NCBI RefSeq assembly: GCF_007678455.1
Contig: NZ_VEEP01000011.1
Span: 62,001 to 126,000, forward strand
Length of the DNA stretch: 64,000 bases
Direction: 5' to 3'
Origin: Cytobacillus oceanisediminis 2691
GTDB taxonomy: Bacteria > Bacillota > Bacilli > Bacillales > Cytobacillaceae
In this document: one piece after another, positions 16,595-26,977 of the stretch
Numbering within the stretch: the first letter of the stretch is position 1
Layout: each line of letters opens with the position of its first letter
Notes under the pieces: model-generated
Seen by the model: only the letters and a program-made list of their open reading frames with translations
Told to the model about the DNA's origin: nothing
Database searches by the model: none
Made by a program: the position numbers and the translations under genes

Positions 16595-17449
16595 ATGCAG
16601 TACAAACTTACTGAACAAATGGAAAAGGCATTGGAAATCGCGGAAAAAGAGCGCAAAGGTTCTTTAAGTCCCTGCATTTTGCCCGGTCATCTATTGCTCG
16701 GCTGCCTGAACGACGGTTCGTTCCCAGTCTGGGAGGCAAAGCAAAAAAGCTTAATTGACCCTTCGTTCGTGAGGGAATCTTTAATTCCTCATGAAGAGAC
16801 GATGTCGTATGAGTTTTGCCAACCATTTAATCTGCCAGTCTGTCTATCAACAAAACTGGTACTCAAGCAAGCGGTCAACTATATGAAAAACTACAATCAA
16901 ATTTTTCTCAATGAGGGACATGTCCTGAAAGCACTGATCAAGACAGGGCAAACAAAAGGATTATTAACCAGGGATCAGGAAAATGCCCTTTTGAATATAG
17001 CAACTATTTCAAGGGACATGATACTATCTTTAAAAAGATACAACTCAACCGGAGGAGAATACAAATATATCAGGATGTTAAGTAATCAGGACGGGGAAAA
17101 ACTGATTCGTTTCATCCAAGAAGAATTCGGGTCCCGATGGACGGACTCGATTCAGCAATCCATAGTACAGCAGAAATCATCTATATGTGTTGCCATGGAT
17201 CAGGATGGGGAAGAGATTGTAGGGTTTGCAGCCTTTGACATTCAAAAACCAGGCTTTTTTGGACCGATGGGCGTTGTAAAGAACAGAAGATCGAAGGGCA
17301 TTGGAGAGTCATTATTGCATTTTTGCCTGAAAGAAATGAGCAAGATGGGCTACAAGGAAATCATCATTGATCAAGCCGGACCGATTGAATTTTATGAAAA
17401 AACCTGTAACGCTAAAGTGATTCCCTCAATCGACTTAGACTGCTATTGA
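16595..17449 (+). CDS. Clp N-domain-like / GNAT acetyltransferase fusion
   Basis: A 284-residue protein. Residues ~1-145 resemble the double Clp repeat of ClpA/ClpC N-domains: LTEQMEKALEIAEKERKGS, PGHLLLGCL, then NEGHVLKALIKTG. Residues ~150-284 are a GNAT acetyltransferase with the acetyl-CoA loop GVVKNRRSKGIGESLL and a late PIEFYEKTCNA strand-helix. The pairing suggests an acetyltransferase that uses a Clp-type adaptor- or protein-binding module (inference). AAAGAGGTGGATGCGGG precedes the ATG. It is a single-gene unit closed by a terminator. Confidence 0.78.
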   Translation: MQYKLTEQMEKALEIAEKERKGSLSPCILPGHLLLGCLNDGSFPVWEAKQKSLIDPSFVRESLIPHEETMSYEFCQPFNLPVCLSTKLVLKQAVNYMKNYNQIFLNEGHVLKALIKTGQTKGLLTRDQENALLNIATISRDMILSLKRYNSTGGEYKYIRMLSNQDGEKLIRFIQEEFGSRWTDSIQQSIVQQKSSICVAMDQDGEEIVGFAAFDIQKPGFFGPMGVVKNRRSKGIGESLLHFCLKEMSKMGYKEIIIDQAGPIEFYEKTCNAKVIPSIDLDCY

Positions 17450-17473
17450 GACCATTATATGGTCTTTTATTTA
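17449..17473 (+). terminator. rho-independent terminator
   Basis: A short stem (AGACCAT/ATGGTCT) and a T-rich tail overlap the stop codon of the GNAT fusion gene. Confidence 0.7.
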
Positions 17474-17630
17474 TGACCAGCTGTTACTTATTTACTATAT
17501 ATTCCAGCATAGTTATAATGCTTTTTAATCATTTTAATCTGAAAAGTATAAATATTCAAAATAATTAAAGGTTTTTACAAAATTTTGCAGTATTTCTTCG
17601 GTAATTAAATTTTCAGGGGGTGCAAGAAAC

Positions 17631-20600
17631 TTGGGAAGATTATCGAAGCAAAAGACTGCTAGAAAGCTCTGGGCGGTAATACTGGCCTTCATAATGGTAT
17701 TTTCGACTTTTTCATCACAGCTAGCCATTGCTGCATCACAGAAGCCAGCTAGTTTTTCAAAAGAAGAACTCGTACTGGAGAAAAAACGGGAAAAAGAATA
17801 TGAATCAGGCAATACAGGAGAGAATGAAACTGAGTCAGCAGACCATAAAGAGCTGACGAACCTGTTAGATGGACTGGGCATTGAACCGCCACCATTGAAA
17901 GGTGATAAACAAACAGCTGCTGAAAAGGAAAAGGATGCTGTTCTCCTTAAAGCCTTTGAAAGGGAGCAAGTAATTGATGTCATCATCAGGATGAAGGACC
18001 AACCTGATCTCAATAAGATTTATCCCCAGGTAAAAGAAAAGAAAAACCGGGCAGAAAAAATAAAATCAATTCAAGACCACCTCAAAGAAAAAGCGGACAA
18101 TTCCCAAAAGGGATTACAACAGGCACTATCAGCAATGGAGACAAAGGGAAAAGCCAAAAAGAAAGAGACTCTATGGATTATCAATGGAATAACCGCTTCC
18201 GTCACAAAGGAAGCTCTGGATGAACTGAAAAAACGTGAAGATATTGCGGAAATCTCCCTTGATGAAACCCTCAGCTTACCTGAGGTGACTGTGGAAGAGT
18301 CTCCCCCGCGACTGCCTGAATGGGGACTCGAAAAAATCTATGCTCCTAAAGTGTGGGGACAATACGGGTTAAAAGGAAAAGGGATTGTTGTTGGTATCAT
18401 GGATTCCGGAGTAGATGGAAACCACGAAGCTCTAAAGAAAAATTACCGCGGTCGGGACGGAAACGGTCAGTATTCCTGGATTGACCTGTCAGGTCAGGGG
18501 TATAAAACGCCAAATGACGGATTTGGCCATGGAACACACGTAGCGGGTACTGCCGTTGGCGGAGGAGACGGAGAGCCGATCGGCGTAGCACCTGAAGCTG
18601 AATGGATTGCCGCCAAAATTTTCAACGACGGCGGTTCGACAACACTATCAGCCATCCATCAGGCATTCCAATGGTTCATGGCTCCAGGCGGGGACCCTTC
18701 AAAGGCTCCGGATGTGGTCAATAATTCATGGGGGAATGCCAATACTTATAATCTCGAATTTTATGAAGATGTCAAAGCATGGGTATCAGCAGGGATATTC
18801 CCAGCTTTCGCAGCTGGAAACGATGGCCCTGGCTCACAAACAATCGGTTCACCGGGAAGTTTTCCGGAAACTTTCGCGGTCGGGGCAACGGATATTTATG
18901 ATCAAACAGCTTATTTCTCAAGTCGGGGTCCGGTTTTTTGGAAGGATGAGAATGGAAATGAGCAGAGACTTATCAAACCGGATATCTCTGCGCCTGGCCA
19001 CAAGATCTATTCAGCATGGCCATCCAAGCGAAATGAAGGAAAATACAATACAATCAGCGGTACTTCGATGGCCACTCCTCATGTCACAGGGGCAGTCGCG
19101 CTTTTATTGCAGGCGAATCCCAGCCTGACAGTCGACCAGATAAAAGAAACACTTAAACAGACTGTCAGAGTTGAACCGCATATGGGTACTCTGCCCAATG
19201 ATTCCTATGGCAGCGGAATCATCAATATTTATCAGGCTGTCACCGAAACAGCCTTTGCGGGTGAACTTGCCGGAAAGCTTACAGACAAGGCTGGAAAGCC
19301 AATACCAGGGAAACTTGAGGTTGCAGAAGAAGGGCTGTCCTATGACATTGGCAAAGATGGAACTTTCAAGTTCAAAATCAGGGAAGGCAGCCATAAGGTT
19401 AAGGTCACTTCCTTTGGCTATAAGGATTTGCAATTCACAATACAGCTGAAGAAGGGCGAAACAGAATCTGTGAACTGGGTATTGGAGAATGCAGATACTT
19501 TTAGTGTAAAAGGAAATGTATCAATTGAGGACGGGGAAACAATCCCTTTTGCCTTTGTAAGGGTAAAAGGAACTCCTCTATCCACTTATCGAACGGATGC
19601 AAGCGGAAAGTTTGAGGTCAAGAATCTGCCAGCAGGAAAGTATGTTCTGCAGATTTCGGGTGAAGGAATAACTGGCCTGGCAAAGGAGATAGAAGTCAGC
19701 AAGGATCTCTCTCTTGAACTGAAGGTCAAAGCGAACGCCACACTGACAAAAAAAGAATGGAGTATGGCGAATGGGAATATGCACAGGAATGCAGTATCCG
19801 GAAATGCCATAGACCTGGATGCGCTTGTTGAAGGATGGAACTACGATACAGGAGGTAAAGGAAAAATTTTATTTTCCACTCCTGCAACAGCCAAAGGGAA
19901 ATTGATTCTGGTTACCGACAGCGGGTCTGTTATTGCAGTGGATACTGTAACCGGAATAGAGCTATGGACAGTGAAAATTGGAAGCTCGAATAGGTCTTCA
20001 CCAACGATAGAAGGAGACAAAGTCTATCTTTCAGGCGGGCAGGACGGAAAGATGTATGCACTCGATTTAAAATCAGGCAGCATTGTATGGACTGCAAACA
20101 CAGGTGCAATAGGAGTCTATGAATCTCCTTTATACATTGATGGGACACTGTTTGTTGCTTCCGATCTTGGAGATCAAGCAAAGCTGATTGCGTTGAATGC
20201 TGAAACAGGCAAAAAGAAATGGATCGTCGAACTTGGAGGCCCTGCCTATTTCGGGCCAAGTGCAGGCGACGGGATGCTATTTATCGGCAGCTATGATAAT
20301 CAAAAACTAAGAGCTCTTCGTGTAGAAGACGGAAGCGAAGTATGGAGCAAAACTCTTGTAAATGAAGGAATTGCATCCAAGCCGGTATACGATAAAGGAA
20401 CACTATATGTTGCAGGTACCAATTTCAATACAGAAGGCGGCACACTTTATGCCCTTGATGCGAAAACGGGCGAAGAAAAGTGGAAAGCAGGCGGAATTGG
20501 AGATACTCAGGCTGGGTCTCCAATCGTCTATGAAAATATCGTTGTGATCGGTTCAGCTGTACAGCCTGCATTGCGCGCTTTTGACTCGAATACTGGCGAG

Positions 20601-23600
20601 GAACTCTGGAACAACCGGGCTGTCGGAACGACGCTGAACAATGGTTCTGTATCTGCTAATGGGCTTCTGTTTTTTGCAGGCACAAGCGGAAACCTATCTG
20701 TCATTGATGTGTATACCGGTGAAAGATTGAAGGATTTCAGCCTTCCAGTTTACAGTACTTCTGGTATACCGATCCTGCCAGGACAAATTTTCGTGCCTTA
20801 CCAGAACGGTGTTCAAAGTTACAATTCACCAGCTTCTGTAAAAGGGACATTGAAAGATACAGGTGGGAATGCCATTAAAGGTACTGTTACTGTTGCCGAA
20901 ACAGGAAATTCTATTGAAACAGATAAAAATGGAGAATTTCTGCTAAAACAGACTCCGGGAGATTATACGATCCGGATTTCATCTTACGGCAAAAAGCAAA
21001 TTACCGAACAAGTTGGGTTATCTTCCGGGTATGTTTTAACAAAAGACTATGAACTTGAAGATGCAGCAAAAGGGTCAATCTCCATCCTGGTAAAAGACCA
21101 GCGAACTGGCAAGCCTGTAGAGGGAGCAGGGATTGAATTGAAGGGCTCACCAGTGAAAGGTCAAACAGACAGCAAAGGGTTATTTTCAGTTGAAGAAGTG
21201 TTTGAAGGAACCTTCACTGTGTCGATTTCTATGAAAGGATTTAAGGCTGGCAGCAAGGAAATCGTTGTAAAAGCCGGTGAAAATGCGGATATGACATTCG
21301 AATTGCAGCCAATTGATATTGCGGTCTTGAATGATTACAAGAGCGAAATCACCACCATGCTGAACGTTAATGGGTATACAGCTGAAGAGCGGGAATGGGA
21401 CGTGATTGAGGAGATCGGCCGTTATAAAGTGATTTACTTGAATGGAGGCTATGGTTCAGATGGAATCAAGCCAACAGAGGCACAGTTTAAAGATTTAGTC
21501 GATAAAGCAGAAGCGAATGATGTCAGCATCATCTTCACCGACCAGTGGGGCTCAAATTATGGGTCCATTCATCATTTGAAAGACTTCTATAATAATCCTA
21601 AAGAGCTGGGCCATGATTATGATGTTGGGGAAATCAGAATCCAGGTTGAAGCTGAACATCCTATTTTCAAAGGATACAAAGCGGGGGACAGAATCAATGT
21701 GTTAGAAAGGAACGCTGATTTTGCCTGGTTCAACCATTATTCTGGAAGGACAATTGGAAAAATCGGAAGCACCGATCAGGGTTTTGTCGGGGCGGGTATC
21801 GCTTATAATGCTGTCTCCGAAGACAGTGCCCATTTATTGTTGTCAAGTCATGCTACAGTTCCGTGGGAATCATCGAAAGCATGGCTGCGAGGACAGCAGC
21901 AAATTTTGTTCAATAGCATTGACTACCTGTATAACGTGAAATATGGAAAGGTCACTGGTAAAATAACCAATTCATCCGGACAGCCTATTGAAGCATCTAT
22001 CGAAGTATTGGAAACTGGCGTAAAAGCGGAAACTGACGAAAACGGAAGCTTTACCATTTTTCATGATGAAGGAACCTTTAAGCTGGAAGTGCGTTCGAAG
22101 GGATTGGGATCCAAGTCAGAGACAATCACAGTAGCCAATGAATCCCCAGCAACTGTTCAAATCGCACTTGGTGAATCAGAAAAAGGTGTCCTGGAAGGCA
22201 GTGTCAAGGATTCAGTATCTGGCATGGAGCTTTCCGACGTCCTTGTTTCTGTGAAAAACCAGGCGGGAGAAATAGTAGAACAAGTACAGACCGCAACGAA
22301 TGGACGTTATAAAATATCAGGATTAGCGGAAGAGGTATTTGAAATTACTTTCAGCAAGGAAGGATACATCACGAATAAGCAAAGCATTGATGTAGCACGT
22401 CATACTGGAGATTTGGATATCAAAATCATCCCTATGCCATCTGTCGGAGTTGTAGGTGACTACTATTCAACAGATAAAAACTTTAAGGCATTATTTAAAG
22501 AAATCGGGGTTGAAGTCAGGGATGTACAGCCTGCAGATTTAATTGAAAAGATGAATGAGTTTGATGTTATTTTCTTCAATGATCCGAGTTCATCAGCTAT
22601 AAACGATGAGATGTTTGCTGCTGCCGACAAAGCACAGACCAGCCTGATCTTTGGTGATGCGGTATGGGGTGGCGGAATCAAGCAGCTCGTGAGTTACAGG
22701 AATGATCCAAAAGAGCTGAAAACAATAAGGAAAACGACAGAAGCGGCTCAATATAAAGTTCTCGAAGAGCATCCTGTCTTCAATGGAGCAAAGGAAGAAG
22801 AATTGGTTGAAATCCTGTCCCCGGCTGCCAGCTATATCGGATATTTCAAGGACTACAGCGGTTATCCTCTGGCTGAAATCAAGCATGAAGGTTCTGATGT
22901 CCCTCATGGTCTTGGCATGGCTTATAAGCCACGGTCGGCCGGAAGTGCAGAATTGCTGATGAGCGGCCATGGTTTTGGTTATTATCATGGAGCGAAAGAC
23001 TACACCGAGGAAGGAAAACAGCTTTTGATCAACTCGGTATTATGGGCAGCCAATGTCGAGTATCCCGTAATCAGCGGGAAGGTTGTCGATGAACAAGGCA
23101 ATCCATTGAAAGCGGATATCAAAGTAAAGGGACAGCCGTTCCAGACCCAGTCAAGCAACGAGGATGGGGGCTTCACGATCGCTATCCTGCCAGGGGAATA
23201 CGAAATTGAAATCAGTGCCTATGGGTATGGTGCAAGAACAGTGAAGGCTAGTGCAGAAGTGGATAGTGAACCAAAGGAGGTTATTCTTTCTCCAGCTGAG
23301 AATGTCGGAGTGATTTCTGGAACAGTTGAAGATTCCATGGATGGAAATGCGCTAGAGGGTGCCAAGGTAACCATCCTCGGAAAACCAAGAGAAGCAGTGA
23401 CAAATTTGCAGGGACAATATGTTATCACCAAAGTTGAGCCGGGAGATTACACAGCAAGGATTGAAAAGGATGGATATGTACGCCAGGATGTCAGCCTGAA
23501 GGTGACTGATAAACAAAAAGTTTCCCTGAGTGTGAAATTACGTCCTTCACCAACAATAGGAGTGATCGTGGACCTGACTGCTTCGGGAACATCGTATAAG

Positions 23601-26600
23601 CAGTATCTTGAGGAAAGAGGTTACAAGGTGTTGTACCTCAATTATCAGGATATAGAAAAATTGGATGAGGTGGATGTTGTTTTCGCCAACTCGGATTATG
23701 CACCGAGCCTCGTCCCGTCAAAAGAGGATTTCCTCGCATTCCAAAAAGCCCTGGATGAAAAGCGTAAATCGGTCATTTGGACTGGCCAGGCTGGCGGAAG
23801 AGGTTCCATTCGCTATTTGCAGGAATTCAACCAAGATCCAAAGACAATCTTTGAACATAATAACAAAGCCGGAGCACAAGGGGTTGTACTTGAAGACCAT
23901 CCATTGACAACAGGATTCAACACAGGGGATATTATCGAGATTCCAGGGAAATCGGGTTACTATTATGGCTTTGACGGTTATTCAGGTAAAACTGTCGTAG
24001 ACTTCTCGCATACAGCAACCGGAGAAAAGGGCAGCATGGTCGCATACAAGGGCAGAACAATCGATTCAGTCGAAATCCTGCTCGCCAATATGACAATCAG
24101 CCATGTTTTCAAGCCGAATGATTCCTTTGACCCTGCAAGGGAGCGTCTCTTGAATAATGCACTGAACTGGGCACTCGACGAAAAAGACGCCATTGTCGGT
24201 GAACTCCAGGGTACTGTCCGGAATGAAAATGGACCAGTCATGGCGTCGATTATAGTAAAAGAAACGGGCAAAATCTATCAGACAGATGACAAAGGCAATT
24301 TCTTTGCTGCATTTGAGGAAGGAACCTATTCGCTGACTGTGGAAGCTTTTGGTCACGAATCAAAAGATTTTACCATCACAATTTCCAATGGTCAGGCAGT
24401 GACTGAAGCTTTCGCCATCAAACCTGTCAATTCCGGTATTCTGGCAGGTAAAATAGTTGATGCATCTACTAAAGAAGAGATTGCCGGGGCAAATGTCGAG
24501 GTAATTGGCACACCAGTGACCGTGAAGACAAATGAGGAAGGGAATTATCAGACGACACTGCCTGCAGGAACTTATGAAGTTAGAGTGATTGCGACGGGCT
24601 ATAGCCCGATTTACCAGTCAGTCGAAATTACAGAAGGGCAGCAAACTGATTTTAATGCCTCTCTTATTGAATCCGAGAAGATTGCTATTCTTGCCAACCC
24701 TGCTCAGAAGGATAGAATCATGCCTTTCCTTGAGGCAAATGGGTATGATAGTGAACTCTATCCTTATAAAGAATACGAACGGTTGATAGAGAATTTGCAA
24801 AATTATAAAGCAGTCATTGTCAATGACACTTACATGAATGAAGATCGCTTCAAGGCTATGGTTGAGAAGGCGAACGAGAATGAAGTCAGCATGATTTTCA
24901 CTGCGAATTATGGAGGGACAATTGGTGATCTTAGCAACGCTTACGGTGATCCGGAATCCCTTGAAAGAAGTTACGTTGATAGAGAAATCAGTTTGAAAGT
25001 GGCAGAAGATCATCCTATCCTGAAAGGTTTCAATAAAGGGGATGAGGTCCAGCTCCTTGTAAATCCAAAAGGTGTTGTGCAGTACTCGGTGTATTCAAAT
25101 TATAGTGGAACAACGCTTGCATCTCTGACGAATCCGAATAAGGGGGAGCTGGGAAGCACGATTGGCTATAAGTTCAGTTCATCGAATAGTGTCCACATCC
25201 TGCTTTCTGCACTACAAATTAGTGCATATGGCCACCCGAACGATCGCTGGACTGAAAATGCTAAAAAAGTATACTTGAATGCGATTGATTATGCGTTGAC
25301 AGCAAGCCAGGGAGAGATTACTGGGGAAGTCAAGGACAGTCAAGGGAAGCCGATTGCAGGAGCTTTTGTCACCATTGAGGGAACCAGCCACAAAACGACA
25401 ACTAATAAAGCTGGCCAGTATAAATTTGGCATTGGTGTTGGTGAGTATAACTTAAAAGTCCAGGCAAGAGGCTTTAAAGAACAGACCAAGGAAGCGAAAG
25501 TCGAAGATGTGGGAAGCAGGGTCGAGCTGCACTTTACCCTTGAAGCAATTGATGGATCAGAATTGAAGGGTGCCATTACATCCAAGAAAAGCAAGAAACC
25601 GATAGCTGATGCACAATTGATTTTGATTCCGAAAGATGAGCCGGACTTTAAGACCGAAAGCTCCGCCAAGGATGATGGAACCTATCTATTTAAAGATTTA
25701 TTGCCTGGTGACTATACTCTGCAGGTAACTGTCGATGGTTACCTCAAGGAAAGTTTCGAGTTCACTATAGGCTCAGATGATTTGGAATTTAACCTGGAAT
25801 TGAATCCATTTGAAGCAGCCGTGCTTGGAGATGTAAACGGAGCACTGTCAAAGCTGCTGAATGAACAAAAATTGTATGCAGAAGAAAAAGGCTGGGACAT
25901 CCTCGGAAATGTCGAGAAATATGAGATCATCCTGGTCAATACGAACAAAGGTACTAGAGAACAGTTCCAACAGCTGATAGAAGAAAGCGATGAACATAAA
26001 ACCAGCTTGGTGTTCACAGGAACATGGGGTGTCGATGAAGGTTCCATTCCAGTGCTCAACGAGTTAGTGGGAAGTCCTGAAATCGATCAGCAAGGGTATA
26101 ATGAAGGCGCTGTTTATATCGATGGAGTGGATGGACACCCAATTTTTGATGGCATTAGTTTTGATGAGGACGGTCTGGTCAAAATCCATACCGCAAAAAG
26201 TCCATACTCAACTTTCAAAAATTACTCAGGTGTACCACTCTCGAGCTTATATATCGATAGTGAAAGAAAAGGTAATTCGATTGAGTTTGAATTCAGAAGC
26301 AAGGAGCATATGCATTTGCTGATGTCTTCATTTGCGGTCACCAATATAATCGGACCTGATTATGGATGGACGAAGAATGGGCGAAAATTATTCGTAAATG
26401 CATTGCGCTGGTCGAAGGATGCAGAGCAGGAAATCCCTGAAGAACCATTATGGGATCAAGAAGAAATGATGGTGAAAGGAGAACCTGCCTTGGTAAAGGG
26501 TACAGCAACCAATGGCACCTCTGTGAATATCTACGAAAAGCGCGGAAACGAAATCTTCCTGATTGATTCTGTTAAAACTGGACGTGACGGAATCTTCCAG

Positions 26601-26735
26601 GCAGAACTGAATTTGGATAATGGTATCCATACTTTGATTGCAGAAACTGAAAACTACGCAGGTAAAACGAAGGCAATAAAGGCAATGAAATTGATTGTGA
26701 CCGGGAAACCTGAGAAAAAAGACAAAGCAAGCTGA
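17631..26735 (+). CDS. giant secreted subtilase (bacillopeptidase F-like) with propeller and five tandem modules
   Basis: A 3034-residue exoprotein. It has a Sec signal peptide (residues ~1-35, ...QLAIAAS), an I9-type propeptide (~105-220) and an S8 catalytic domain with Asp258 (GIMDSGVDG), His300 (FGHGTHVAGT), oxyanion Asn397 (AAGND) and Ser479 (SGTSMATPH). Two carboxypeptidase-regulatory-like domains follow, then a PQQ-type beta-propeller (~704-1063). After that, five modules of ~375 residues each combine regulatory-like beta-sandwiches with a ~235-residue domain carrying HPI/V-F-x-G and YSG motifs (starts about 1227, 1603, 1974, 2351, 2728). A final Ig-like domain ends without an LPXTG anchor. 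Catalytic part and C-terminus recall bacillopeptidase F, which is about half this size. TTG follows AGGGGGTG. It likely degrades or binds extracellular polymers. Confidence 0.93.
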   Translation: MGRLSKQKTARKLWAVILAFIMVFSTFSSQLAIAASQKPASFSKEELVLEKKREKEYESGNTGENETESADHKELTNLLDGLGIEPPPLKGDKQTAAEKEKDAVLLKAFEREQVIDVIIRMKDQPDLNKIYPQVKEKKNRAEKIKSIQDHLKEKADNSQKGLQQALSAMETKGKAKKKETLWIINGITASVTKEALDELKKREDIAEISLDETLSLPEVTVEESPPRLPEWGLEKIYAPKVWGQYGLKGKGIVVGIMDSGVDGNHEALKKNYRGRDGNGQYSWIDLSGQGYKTPNDGFGHGTHVAGTAVGGGDGEPIGVAPEAEWIAAKIFNDGGSTTLSAIHQAFQWFMAPGGDPSKAPDVVNNSWGNANTYNLEFYEDVKAWVSAGIFPAFAAGNDGPGSQTIGSPGSFPETFAVGATDIYDQTAYFSSRGPVFWKDENGNEQRLIKPDISAPGHKIYSAWPSKRNEGKYNTISGTSMATPHVTGAVALLLQANPSLTVDQIKETLKQTVRVEPHMGTLPNDSYGSGIINIYQAVTETAFAGELAGKLTDKAGKPIPGKLEVAEEGLSYDIGKDGTFKFKIREGSHKVKVTSFGYKDLQFTIQLKKGETESVNWVLENADTFSVKGNVSIEDGETIPFAFVRVKGTPLSTYRTDASGKFEVKNLPAGKYVLQISGEGITGLAKEIEVSKDLSLELKVKANATLTKKEWSMANGNMHRNAVSGNAIDLDALVEGWNYDTGGKGKILFSTPATAKGKLILVTDSGSVIAVDTVTGIELWTVKIGSSNRSSPTIEGDKVYLSGGQDGKMYALDLKSGSIVWTANTGAIGVYESPLYIDGTLFVASDLGDQAKLIALNAETGKKKWIVELGGPAYFGPSAGDGMLFIGSYDNQKLRALRVEDGSEVWSKTLVNEGIASKPVYDKGTLYVAGTNFNTEGGTLYALDAKTGEEKWKAGGIGDTQAGSPIVYENIVVIGSAVQPALRAFDSNTGEELWNNRAVGTTLNNGSVSANGLLFFAGTSGNLSVIDVYTGERLKDFSLPVYSTSGIPILPGQIFVPYQNGVQSYNSPASVKGTLKDTGGNAIKGTVTVAETGNSIETDKNGEFLLKQTPGDYTIRISSYGKKQITEQVGLSSGYVLTKDYELEDAAKGSISILVKDQRTGKPVEGAGIELKGSPVKGQTDSKGLFSVEEVFEGTFTVSISMKGFKAGSKEIVVKAGENADMTFELQPIDIAVLNDYKSEITTMLNVNGYTAEEREWDVIEEIGRYKVIYLNGGYGSDGIKPTEAQFKDLVDKAEANDVSIIFTDQWGSNYGSIHHLKDFYNNPKELGHDYDVGEIRIQVEAEHPIFKGYKAGDRINVLERNADFAWFNHYSGRTIGKIGSTDQGFVGAGIAYNAVSEDSAHLLLSSHATVPWESSKAWLRGQQQILFNSIDYLYNVKYGKVTGKITNSSGQPIEASIEVLETGVKAETDENGSFTIFHDEGTFKLEVRSKGLGSKSETITVANESPATVQIALGESEKGVLEGSVKDSVSGMELSDVLVSVKNQAGEIVEQVQTATNGRYKISGLAEEVFEITFSKEGYITNKQSIDVARHTGDLDIKIIPMPSVGVVGDYYSTDKNFKALFKEIGVEVRDVQPADLIEKMNEFDVIFFNDPSSSAINDEMFAAADKAQTSLIFGDAVWGGGIKQLVSYRNDPKELKTIRKTTEAAQYKVLEEHPVFNGAKEEELVEILSPAASYIGYFKDYSGYPLAEIKHEGSDVPHGLGMAYKPRSAGSAELLMSGHGFGYYHGAKDYTEEGKQLLINSVLWAANVEYPVISGKVVDEQGNPLKADIKVKGQPFQTQSSNEDGGFTIAILPGEYEIEISAYGYGARTVKASAEVDSEPKEVILSPAENVGVISGTVEDSMDGNALEGAKVTILGKPREAVTNLQGQYVITKVEPGDYTARIEKDGYVRQDVSLKVTDKQKVSLSVKLRPSPTIGVIVDLTASGTSYKQYLEERGYKVLYLNYQDIEKLDEVDVVFANSDYAPSLVPSKEDFLAFQKALDEKRKSVIWTGQAGGRGSIRYLQEFNQDPKTIFEHNNKAGAQGVVLEDHPLTTGFNTGDIIEIPGKSGYYYGFDGYSGKTVVDFSHTATGEKGSMVAYKGRTIDSVEILLANMTISHVFKPNDSFDPARERLLNNALNWALDEKDAIVGELQGTVRNENGPVMASIIVKETGKIYQTDDKGNFFAAFEEGTYSLTVEAFGHESKDFTITISNGQAVTEAFAIKPVNSGILAGKIVDASTKEEIAGANVEVIGTPVTVKTNEEGNYQTTLPAGTYEVRVIATGYSPIYQSVEITEGQQTDFNASLIESEKIAILANPAQKDRIMPFLEANGYDSELYPYKEYERLIENLQNYKAVIVNDTYMNEDRFKAMVEKANENEVSMIFTANYGGTIGDLSNAYGDPESLERSYVDREISLKVAEDHPILKGFNKGDEVQLLVNPKGVVQYSVYSNYSGTTLASLTNPNKGELGSTIGYKFSSSNSVHILLSALQISAYGHPNDRWTENAKKVYLNAIDYALTASQGEITGEVKDSQGKPIAGAFVTIEGTSHKTTTNKAGQYKFGIGVGEYNLKVQARGFKEQTKEAKVEDVGSRVELHFTLEAIDGSELKGAITSKKSKKPIADAQLILIPKDEPDFKTESSAKDDGTYLFKDLLPGDYTLQVTVDGYLKESFEFTIGSDDLEFNLELNPFEAAVLGDVNGALSKLLNEQKLYAEEKGWDILGNVEKYEIILVNTNKGTREQFQQLIEESDEHKTSLVFTGTWGVDEGSIPVLNELVGSPEIDQQGYNEGAVYIDGVDGHPIFDGISFDEDGLVKIHTAKSPYSTFKNYSGVPLSSLYIDSERKGNSIEFEFRSKEHMHLLMSSFAVTNIIGPDYGWTKNGRKLFVNALRWSKDAEQEIPEEPLWDQEEMMVKGEPALVKGTATNGTSVNIYEKRGNEIFLIDSVKTGRDGIFQAELNLDNGIHTLIAETENYAGKTKAIKAMKLIVTGKPEKKDKAS
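21300..26430 (+). repeat. five tandem ~1.1-kb coding repeats inside the subtilase gene
   Basis: Protein-level repeats with a period near 1120-1130 bases. Each has a hydrophobic strand start (IAVLNDY, VGVVGDY, IGVIVDL, IAILANP, AAVLGDV), an HP-hydrophobic-x-G motif (EHPIFKG, EHPVFNG, DHPLTTG, DHPILKG, GHPIFDG) and a YSG motif (HYSGRTI, DYSGYPL, GYSGKTV, NYSGTTL, NYSGVPL). The DNA has diverged clearly, so these are old duplications rather than a recent expansion. Confidence 0.85.
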
Positions 26736-26770
26736 CAGCAAAACTTATAATTTAAAGACCAATTCATATT

Positions 26771-26802
26771 GGCTCCCTTTCTGGGGGAGCCTTTTCTTTT
26801 TG
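26771..26802 (+). terminator. rho-independent terminator
   Basis: The stem GGCTCCC/GGGAGCC is followed by TTTTCTTTTT, 35 bases after the subtilase stop. Confidence 0.9.
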
Positions 26803-26977
26803 AAAAGAGCATTTAAGGGTACTATGATAATGTAATACTTAAACTGAAAATTAAGGATTTTGAGCATCAAATTTTTTAATCCATTTTCAGTCCATATGCT
26901 TATCATTTCACAAACTGGGTACTTTTGTGATAGATTAATATTTAAAATATTCTCACAAGTTTTAGGAAGGTGACAAA

